Positions 4,621 to 10,526 of a DNA stretch of 10,526 bases are shown here, piece after piece (position 1 is the stretch's first letter; each line of letters starts with the position of its first letter). Source of the stretch: an uncultured Clostridia bacterium (lineage in GTDB: Bacteria; Bacillota; Clostridia; Christensenellales; UBA1242); assembly GCA_947589655.1 (NCBI GenBank), contig CANQCE010000026.1:1-10526 (forward strand), written 5' to 3'. Both the position numbers and the translations under genes were made by a program. The notes beneath the pieces were generated by a model. It did no database searches, was not told the origin of the DNA, and saw only the letters and a list, made by a program, of their open reading frames with translations.

Positions 4621-7227
4621 ATGATTGAAATTAAAGAGTTAACAAAAGTTTATAGAAGCAAAAGTGGTGGCAGTTGTGTGGCACTTGACCACATAAGTTT
4701 TTCACTGCCGGACAAAGGTTGCGTGTTTATTATTGGCAAGAGTGGAAGCGGAAAATCCACCCTTTTGAATATGCTGGGCTGCCTGGACACAATCACTTCG
4801 GGCGACATCATTGAAAATGGGCGCAGTTTTGCCAATCTTAAAGTGAGCGAGCAGGTTTATTATCGCAATTCAACAATAGGGTTTATTTTTCAGGATTTTC
4901 ATCTTTTGGACAATTTGACAATTTTTGAGAACATCATGATTTCTTTGCAACTTCAGGGCGAGCATGATAAAGAGAGAGTGCTAAAGGTCCTTAAAGACAC
5001 TGGGCTTGAAGATTTTGCAAATCGTTTTCCAAAAGAACTTTCTGGTGGGCAGAAGCAGCGCGTTGCCATTGCCAGAGCACTTGTTAAAAGCCCAAAAATT
5101 CTTCTTGCAGACGAGCCGACCGGCAACCTTGACAGCAAAACTACGCTGCAAATTCTTGATTTATTAAAAGAACTTTCCAAAGAAAAACTTGTTGTTATTG
5201 TTTCTCACAATTTAAACAATGCACACGCCTACGCAGACGAGATTATTGAACTTTCGGAAGGCAAAATTTTGCAGCATGTAAAGCGCAATCAAGATTTTGA
5301 CAGCAGTTTGAGAGTGGAAGATGAAACCCTTATTATTCCTAGTGAACAAACTTTCAGCGATGAAAACATAAAGGCTATTTCCGCGAAAATGAAAAGCGGA
5401 AAGGTTAGAAGCGTAAAGCAAGCCAAAGGCTTGTTTTCTCCATGCAAAGAAAATGTAAAAGTGCCAAAAGTCAGCCCAACGCCGTTTGAGAAAAAGCATC
5501 TTAAACTTAAGGACACTGCGGCGCTTTCGTGGAAGTTTGCGCGCCGAAGTTGGCTGAAAATGGGGATATATTCTCTGCTAGTTGCGGCGCTTATGGCACT
5601 GCTTACAATTAGCCAACTTGTTATGAATTTCAACGGTGGCGAAGTTGTTGCCAACGAAATGGCAAAGCGAAATTTGGCTTGCAATTCTTTTATTAAAAAT
5701 GAAAATGGAACTTATGAAAGCGTTGACACACAATATTTGGTGAATATTGAAGACGGTGACATCCAAAAATTCTATGATGCTGGCTACGAAGGCAAAATTT
5801 ATCCGCTTATCAATTATTCGCTATATTTGGCAAGTGACAACACTCCTGTGCATCAAAAAAAGCTCGATATAAAAATTCAACCATATGAAATAGACGCCAC
5901 TAGCGGTGTGCTTATAACGGACGAAAGTTTTTTAGAAAAAATATTTGGCGAGCTTGAATACATTGCGAAACTTGAAGAGGCGCAGCCCTATGGAATATAT
6001 CTAACAGATTTTATTGCCGATGCATGTTTGATACAGCATTCAGATAAGATAAAATCCTATAACGATTTGCTTGGATATTACAACAAATTCACAAAGCATT
6101 GTTATGGATATATCAATGGGATAATTAAAACTGGATATAAAGAGCGCTATGGCGACATTCTTGAAAAATTGACCAATCCGCTAACACCTAAAACGGAAGT
6201 TGAAACGCTTTCCAAGTCTGACAAATGCATCGCTTTTTGCGATGAAATTTGCCAATATTTGAGCGTTGCTTACTCGTTCAATCCAAATTTTGTAGAAGAT
6301 GTGGTGCGTTCAGGCGTAAGGCAATTCACCGGTTCTGGAAATAGCACTTTTGAATATAACAATAAAGAATACAAATATATTGAATCATATTTTTCCAATG
6401 ACATCATGGATGAAAACTTGACACTAAATGACAACGAAGTTTACATGAATTATGACACTTATAACAAACTTTTTGGAACGACATACACAAAAAACAACTT
6501 TAATTTATTTACTCCTCATGAAGTGAAATTTTCGTATTACAACTGTTGTGACGAAAACAAATCTAACAAAAAAGCAGAAATAACTTTAAAATTTATGGGC
6601 TTGCATAATGGCTATACGCTTTTTGCCGACAATATTTTCCAAGAAATTCAACCAATTCAGATGTTCACTTTTGGGCTTTATTTTGACAATGGCAGCCAGA
6701 CCGAAATTTTTATAAACACTGCCGACCAAAACGGCTTTTTGCCAAATTCCACCATTGCAAGTTCCATCGCAACAATGGCAAGAGTGGTAAAAGTTTTTTC
6801 AAAATTGTTCAGTTTCATTTTTATAATATTGTGCGCCTGCATTTTGGCAATTTTAATTCAGTTTAGCGTAAAGAATGTTAAAGACAAAATTAAAGAAATC
6901 GGTGTGATAAAGGCACTTGGCGGACGCGGGAAAGATTTGATGTTTATCTTTGGCTTTCAAACGCTTGTGGTTGGAGTTTTAATGACGTTGCTTTTTGTGG
7001 GATTATCTTTTTTGTTTGTAAATTTTTCTAACAGCATATTGGCTTTTTCGCTTGTTAGGCTTGCAAAAAATTCGTTAGTTCTAAATCTTTCGTTCTTATC
7101 GGTCAAGTGGCAATATTTGCTTCTAGATTGCCTGCTGGCATTTGGAATTATTGTTGTTTCCTTTATAATTCCAATGCTTTTGCTTCGCGCAATAAAGCCA
7201 ACCAAAGTTATCAAGGCAAACGAATAG
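4621..7227 (+). CDS. MacB-like ABC transporter, fused ATPase and FtsX-type permease
   Basis: A single 868-residue protein combines a LolD/MacB-type ATPase with a permease. Proteins of this type use mechanotransmission across one membrane to move peptides, lipids or drugs rather than transport through a channel. The N-terminal ATPase has Walker A GKSGSGKST (39-47), Q-loop Gln91 in FIFQDF, signature LSGGQKQR (140-147), Walker B ILLADE (160-165), D-loop NLD (169-171) and switch His196. A charged linker (about 205-310) leads to a first membrane segment (about 314-336). A large outer domain of nearly 400 residues follows, then three C-terminal segments (about 730-750, 773-800, 832-856), the MacB topology. 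IKEIGVIKALGG (after the second segment) is a typical FtsX-domain motif. The ATG at 4621 has GAGGGG 5 bases upstream; an in-frame TTG at 4567 is part of the promoter. No partner genes or two-component regulators are adjacent, so the substrate cannot be named. It probably works as a homodimer. Confidence 0.9.
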   Translation: MIEIKELTKVYRSKSGGSCVALDHISFSLPDKGCVFIIGKSGSGKSTLLNMLGCLDTITSGDIIENGRSFANLKVSEQVYYRNSTIGFIFQDFHLLDNLTIFENIMISLQLQGEHDKERVLKVLKDTGLEDFANRFPKELSGGQKQRVAIARALVKSPKILLADEPTGNLDSKTTLQILDLLKELSKEKLVVIVSHNLNNAHAYADEIIELSEGKILQHVKRNQDFDSSLRVEDETLIIPSEQTFSDENIKAISAKMKSGKVRSVKQAKGLFSPCKENVKVPKVSPTPFEKKHLKLKDTAALSWKFARRSWLKMGIYSLLVAALMALLTISQLVMNFNGGEVVANEMAKRNLACNSFIKNENGTYESVDTQYLVNIEDGDIQKFYDAGYEGKIYPLINYSLYLASDNTPVHQKKLDIKIQPYEIDATSGVLITDESFLEKIFGELEYIAKLEEAQPYGIYLTDFIADACLIQHSDKIKSYNDLLGYYNKFTKHCYGYINGIIKTGYKERYGDILEKLTNPLTPKTEVETLSKSDKCIAFCDEICQYLSVAYSFNPNFVEDVVRSGVRQFTGSGNSTFEYNNKEYKYIESYFSNDIMDENLTLNDNEVYMNYDTYNKLFGTTYTKNNFNLFTPHEVKFSYYNCCDENKSNKKAEITLKFMGLHNGYTLFADNIFQEIQPIQMFTFGLYFDNGSQTEIFINTADQNGFLPNSTIASSIATMARVVKVFSKLFSFIFIILCACILAILIQFSVKNVKDKIKEIGVIKALGGRGKDLMFIFGFQTLVVGVLMTLLFVGLSFLFVNFSNSILAFSLVRLAKNSLVLNLSFLSVKWQYLLLDCLLAFGIIVVSFIIPMLLLRAIKPTKVIKANE

Positions 7228-7280
7228 CCAAGTCATTTCGCAAAAATTTGGTATAAAATTAGTAAAGCCCTAAAAATTTT

Positions 7281-7319
7281 GTTACAAATTGACTGTCTAT
7301 ATGTTATACTTATTGTAAC
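7281..7319. repeat. Perfect 7-bp inverted repeat framing the restriction-modification promoter
   Basis: GTTACAA (7281-7287) and TTGTAAC (7313-7319) are perfectly complementary arms, 25 bases apart. The left arm coincides with the -35-like element and the right arm with the expected transcription start. A partial extra half-site, GTTA, is at 7303-7306 next to the -10. The placement suits a repressor operator. No controller (C) protein gene is visible in the window. Confidence 0.45.
7282..7310 (+). promoter_or_regulatory. Promoter of the restriction-modification operon
   Basis: TTACAA (7282-7287) and TATACT (7305-7310) are 17 bases apart. The -10 is good and the -35 weak. An alternative pairing is TTGACT (7289-7294) with the poorer TATTGT (7311-7316) at 16 bases. 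The expected start near 7317 leaves a short leader with AAGGGG (7328-7333), 5 bases before the ATG at 7339. Confidence 0.5.
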
Positions 7320-7338
7320 TATAAACTAAGGGGCATTT

Positions 7339-8415
7339 ATGAACTACACAAAAGAGAGTTTGTTAAATATAATGAAAAACAACTGTAAGTGCGAAATTGA
7401 GCACGATGTTGTTTTTGGCGACTATGCGGTAATGGATTCAGTTGATGCATTCAGATATTGTGTTATTACTGGAAGTGGATATTTAAAACCATCAGAGCCA
7501 GAGTTGAGAAAGATATTTAAACGCGACATGTTTAGAGTTTTCAATCAGGCTTGTCAGTATGACCTACAATATGGTGTATTTGATGAAAAAAAACTCAAAA
7601 TTATAAATTCAACAAAGAAAATGTTTGAAAGATATCCTTTCATCTTGGATGGCAAAAAAAGAATTTTGTTTGTTGAGTATTCTGGCAAGACATTAAATGG
7701 TGAACCAATTTATAATCATATATTAAGAGATTTGGCTATAAAGGCTGAAAGCAATGGTTTTAAATCAACAGATTTTATTATCACATTAGTAAATTTAGAT
7801 AAAATTAAGGATATGGAATCGTTTTTTGAGTATTTGATTTGTGAGGATTATTCTGAAAAAGGATATATGACAGATTCTCAAGTGCCTTTCTTTTATGCAA
7901 CCGGCACTCCAGATATTGCGGCATATACCATGACTGAATTGTCTGCACTACTACACGAGAAGTTTGGGCTATATGCTTGTTCCTTTTTTGAGTTAATGCA
8001 CTTAGAGTATTTGTCAAGTAACGGAAAACAAAATAATAAAATGGAAGATGTTGTTTTTGAAGTAAAAACAGGCTCAACAAATGGCAGTCAAATTGTCAAA
8101 TATATAGACAAACATGTTTTTGATAGAGCATATGAAGTCATTGCTCACAAGAAGCAAAAATCAACATATGCAGGGCTTATTTCCTTTGATGAAAATGGAA
8201 AGAAAAAGGTGGAACATGATATTCAATTAGATGCAATCAACAAGCAAGAATATAAGAATTGGCTCAATGATTATGCGAAAATGTATATTTTAGCAGGACT
8301 AGATGACGAAAAGTATAACAAATTTCTTTCAGAACGCTCAATTACGAGAAAAGATGAGTTAATCAAAGTTATAAAAGAATTATCGATAAGAGAAGTTTTT
8401 TTATTAGGAGAGTAA
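7339..8415 (+). CDS. PD-(D/E)XK nuclease, probable type II restriction endonuclease (subunit)
   Basis: This is a 358-residue protein of a restriction-enzyme type I cannot assign to a named family. The catalytic signature is GTPDIAAY (189-196, Asp192) and, 49 residues later, VVFEVKTG (238-245, Glu241-x-Lys243). This is a PD-(D/E)XK metal-dependent nuclease core with a helical insert between strands. The ~180 residues before the core hold a mixed alpha/beta region (KRILFVEYSGKTLNG, STDFIITLVNL) that could recognise DNA or a partner. There is no membrane segment or signal peptide, so it should act in the cytoplasm on incoming unmodified DNA. The ATG has AAGGGG 5 bases upstream. The stop codon lies two bases before the next gene's start, and that gene's Shine-Dalgarno is inside this reading frame, so the two are translationally coupled. 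The methylase downstream supports the restriction role. Target sequence and stoichiometry cannot be read from the window. Confidence 0.75.
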   Translation: MNYTKESLLNIMKNNCKCEIEHDVVFGDYAVMDSVDAFRYCVITGSGYLKPSEPELRKIFKRDMFRVFNQACQYDLQYGVFDEKKLKIINSTKKMFERYPFILDGKKRILFVEYSGKTLNGEPIYNHILRDLAIKAESNGFKSTDFIITLVNLDKIKDMESFFEYLICEDYSEKGYMTDSQVPFFYATGTPDIAAYTMTELSALLHEKFGLYACSFFELMHLEYLSSNGKQNNKMEDVVFEVKTGSTNGSQIVKYIDKHVFDRAYEVIAHKKQKSTYAGLISFDENGKKKVEHDIQLDAINKQEYKNWLNDYAKMYILAGLDDEKYNKFLSERSITRKDELIKVIKELSIREVFLLGE

Positions 8416-8417
8416 TT

Positions 8418-9476
8418 ATGCCAAAGACAGATGATATTATAAAAGAAGAATTATCCTCAATAGGCGATTATAAAGGTTTGAAAAGAAGAGGTTTTATTGG
8501 ATCTTCTAATTTTGACCAAGAGTTGTGGGTTAATGGTGGTTTAACATTTACATATTTGGGTAAAGACTGCGGCTCAAACGACTTTGCGTGGTATCGCGAA
8601 GAGAAATGGGTTGACCCCGAATCAAAACAAACTTGCAATTATAAACCGATAATTGTCATTGAAGGGACACATTGCTTAAACACCGGTTCCTATGGAACCG
8701 CTCAATTACAGAGGTTTCATCATGCATACGGACCTTTTAGGAACGGCATAATTTCTATCTACTATTTAAAAGAAGGAAAGCATGAAATAAGGCATGATTT
8801 GTTAGCAGCTGCATACTATGCCAATATAACATATGATTATCTAAACAGAAAAACATGCTACATAGTTACGGATAAACTTTCGCATATTGAAACACTGGTG
8901 CATCTTGTTGGAGATTATGGTGAGAAATCGGATGAAGTTTGGCGCTATATTCAGCACTTGGTTGAAGGAATGAAAGTTCAGTTTCATAAATATTATGATA
9001 GGCATGAATATAAAAATTTTGAAGAATACTTGAATGAACGATGTGTGTTCAAAGAAACAAACGGGAATTGGATTAAATATCTAGGGCCTAAAATAGAAAG
9101 TTTTCTTGATTCGTCAATTCGTTATGGTCACATTGTTTTAGGGGAGGCTTTTGTTGCAAATTATATGCTCAGAGGGTCAAAATTATTGAGCCCTGATAAA
9201 ACGCTTGATTACTTTTTTCCTTTGATTGACAAAAAAGGTCTTGAAAAACTCACCACTACCTTAAAGCACGATAAAGAATTTTTAATTCTTTCAGGTAATC
9301 AGGATTGGCGAATTCTTACAATAGACGATGTGGAGTTTGACGATAAATCATTGAAGGATAAAATATTGCCTTTCAGAAAAAAGAATTTAAACGACAACAG
9401 AAAAGAATGGAATGTTGTTAGGAAACAAATAGAGTATGCTCTTAAAAATAATTTATTTACAATTGTCCAAAAATAA
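8418..9476 (+). CDS. Putative second restriction endonuclease subunit (unrecognised family)
   Basis: This is a 352-residue protein that I do not recognise with certainty. Its context, between a PD-(D/E)XK nuclease gene and a DNA methylase gene and only 2 bases after the former, points to restriction. A possible second, degenerate nuclease core is visible: GSNDFAWYREEKW with Asp55, then PIIVIEGTH with Glu82-x-Thr84, followed by a dense motif GSYGTAQLQRFHHAYG (90-105) and a hydrophobic strand NGIISIYYL. The usual Lys is Thr here, so it may be an altered active site or a non-catalytic partner. The rest is mixed alpha/beta without membrane segments. The C-terminal third (LSGNQDWRILTIDDVEF and a basic helix-rich end) could bind DNA. 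AGGAG at 8406-8410 supports the ATG. Heteromeric restriction enzymes encoded by two adjacent genes, such as BslI and BbvCI, are a precedent for the arrangement; homology to them is not claimed. Confidence 0.55.
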   Translation: MPKTDDIIKEELSSIGDYKGLKRRGFIGSSNFDQELWVNGGLTFTYLGKDCGSNDFAWYREEKWVDPESKQTCNYKPIIVIEGTHCLNTGSYGTAQLQRFHHAYGPFRNGIISIYYLKEGKHEIRHDLLAAAYYANITYDYLNRKTCYIVTDKLSHIETLVHLVGDYGEKSDEVWRYIQHLVEGMKVQFHKYYDRHEYKNFEEYLNERCVFKETNGNWIKYLGPKIESFLDSSIRYGHIVLGEAFVANYMLRGSKLLSPDKTLDYFFPLIDKKGLEKLTTTLKHDKEFLILSGNQDWRILTIDDVEFDDKSLKDKILPFRKKNLNDNRKEWNVVRKQIEYALKNNLFTIVQK

Positions 9477-9509
9477 CTTGATTTAGACTTACACTAAAAG
9501 GAGTGACGA

Positions 9510-10526
9510 ATGTCGGAGTATAAATTATATTTCAAAAACAAAAAGAGGGAGATTGTGCCTGTTGAAGATGAAAAGATAAATGCCCAGGCTATAAAAACTC
9601 TTGAAAAACTGAAAGATATGTATGCGGACAATATTCCAAAAAGATTTTTGGATAGATGGAATCATGTTAAGCTATACAGTCCTAAAGGAACAATAGAAAC
9701 AGCAAAGGCAATTATATTGGATGGCAAAGAAGGTGCCTATGACCTGACTAACAAATTAAACGATTTGACGGGAAAAGAATGGACTAAGTTCACATGTTCG
9801 TGGTTTATTTTTAATGCTCTTCCAAGCGATATTAAAGAAGAAAAATTGTTAGGATTAGGAACGGAAGAGCATCCTGCCACTTTTTCACCTACAATGATAT
9901 CTGATTTCATAAATTTTTTCACAAAAGAAGGCTCAAAAGTTATTGATCCATTTGCAGGAATCGGTAGCACATTGGTTGCATGTCAGAGGACTGGAAGAAT
10001 TGGTTATGGAATTGAGTTAAACAAGAAATATTATGATATAATCAAGCAAAGAGTTCCTGAATTTAGAGCAAACATTTTCAACGAAGATTGCAGAAATATT
10101 GATACTCTTGGAATAAAAGAATTCGATTTTTCAATATCTTCCCCACCTTATTGGGATGTGTTAAATAGAAGCACTGACGGATTTAGGGAAGATAGAGAAA
10201 ATAAAGGATTGGATGTAAAATATTCAAATTCAAATTTGGATCTCGGAAATATATCTGATTATAATGTATTTTTAAATGAAGTATGTTCAGTCTATGAAAA
10301 ATTGTATGATTTGTTAAAGGATGGGGCATATGTTGTCATTATAGTCAAAAATATAAAGAAACAGGGTAAATTATATCCTTTGGCTTGGGATATTGCTAGA
10401 AAACTCGGCGAAAAATATGTTCTTAAAGATGAAAAAATCTGGATACAAGACGAGATAAGCTTATCACCATATGGATATCCAAATACATGGGCTAGCAATA
10501 TATTGCATCACTATTGCATCGTGCTG
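9510..10526 (+). CDS. Type II DNA methyltransferase (N4-cytosine or N6-adenine), 3' end beyond the window
   Basis: This is an S-adenosylmethionine-dependent DNA methylase that would protect host sites from the nucleases encoded upstream. There are 339 visible residues and no stop codon; the last, HHYCIVL, look like the usual end of such enzymes, so few codons may be missing. An N-terminal region with LTGKEWTKFTCSW leads to a motif X-like stretch EEHPATFSPTMISDF. The AdoMet-binding motif I VIDPFAGIGST follows (Asp146 to Thr154), then motif II with GIELNKKYYDI and the catalytic motif IV SSPPYW (Ser211 to Trp215). SPPYW is often found in N4-cytosine methylases, so m4C is favoured without proof. 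Motif I precedes motif IV by about 57 residues, unlike the beta-class order. The ATG has AAGGAG 6 bases upstream (9498-9503). The 33-base gap to the previous gene shows no terminator or clear promoter, so it probably belongs to the same operon. Confidence 0.9.
   Translation, partial: MSEYKLYFKNKKREIVPVEDEKINAQAIKTLEKLKDMYADNIPKRFLDRWNHVKLYSPKGTIETAKAIILDGKEGAYDLTNKLNDLTGKEWTKFTCSWFIFNALPSDIKEEKLLGLGTEEHPATFSPTMISDFINFFTKEGSKVIDPFAGIGSTLVACQRTGRIGYGIELNKKYYDIIKQRVPEFRANIFNEDCRNIDTLGIKEFDFSISSPPYWDVLNRSTDGFREDRENKGLDVKYSNSNLDLGNISDYNVFLNEVCSVYEKLYDLLKDGAYVVIIVKNIKKQGKLYPLAWDIARKLGEKYVLKDEKIWIQDEISLSPYGYPNTWASNILHHYCIVL

Noticed and set aside
7228..7280. Terminator after the ABC transporter gene
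   Set aside because: CAAAAATTT and AAAAATTTTG give only an imperfect A/T pairing with a long loop and no G/C stem, so it is not supportable.
9737..9970. Minus-strand open frame inside the methylase gene
   Set aside because: It lies wholly within a gene with clear methyltransferase motifs and has no motif or start signal of its own.

Overview
The window looks like a chromosomal piece of a low-GC, endospore-forming Firmicute, probably a clostridial lineage of the kind common in gut metagenomes. The main evidence is a full-length spoIVA whose residue numbering matches Bacillus subtilis SpoIVA at the key ATPase positions. AT-rich intergenic DNA, A/T-ending codons and strong Shine-Dalgarno sites (GGGAGG, GAGGGG, AAGGGG) agree with this. 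No rRNA, tRNA, CRISPR array, insertion sequence or reverse transcriptase is visible.

Layout. Bases 1 to about 235 differ in composition from what follows and hold an open minus-strand reading frame of unknown identity. A DUF6273-like, C-type-lectin-type protein gene follows (plus, to 1343). Its last ~120 bases have the look of a diversity-generating retroelement (DGR) variable region. A terminator closes this gene. Overlapping the terminator's T-run is a sigma-E-like promoter for spoIVA (1430-2908), which ends at a perfect 15-bp terminator hairpin. A small uncharacterised gene (3082-3321) runs into an A-rich tract with nine helically phased A-runs. It converges on a minus-strand GT8-type glycosyltransferase (3467-4333). 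A divergent promoter region of ~290 bp separates this from a MacB-like ABC transporter with fused ATPase and FtsX-type permease (4621-7227).

The right third (7339 to the window end) is a probable type II restriction-modification operon with more AT-rich codon use. Its order is a PD-(D/E)XK nuclease gene, a tightly coupled second gene that may be a partner nuclease subunit, and a DNA methyltransferase whose last few codons lie beyond the window. The promoter carries a perfect 7-bp inverted repeat that could be an operator. Two restriction-type genes plus one methylase fits a heteromeric restriction enzyme, but this is inferred from motifs and gene order only.

The genes do not form one pathway. 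Sporulation, surface variation or adhesion, glycosylation, export and phage defence sit side by side as separate transcription units. The two points most worth following are the DGR-like variable region and the two-subunit restriction system.
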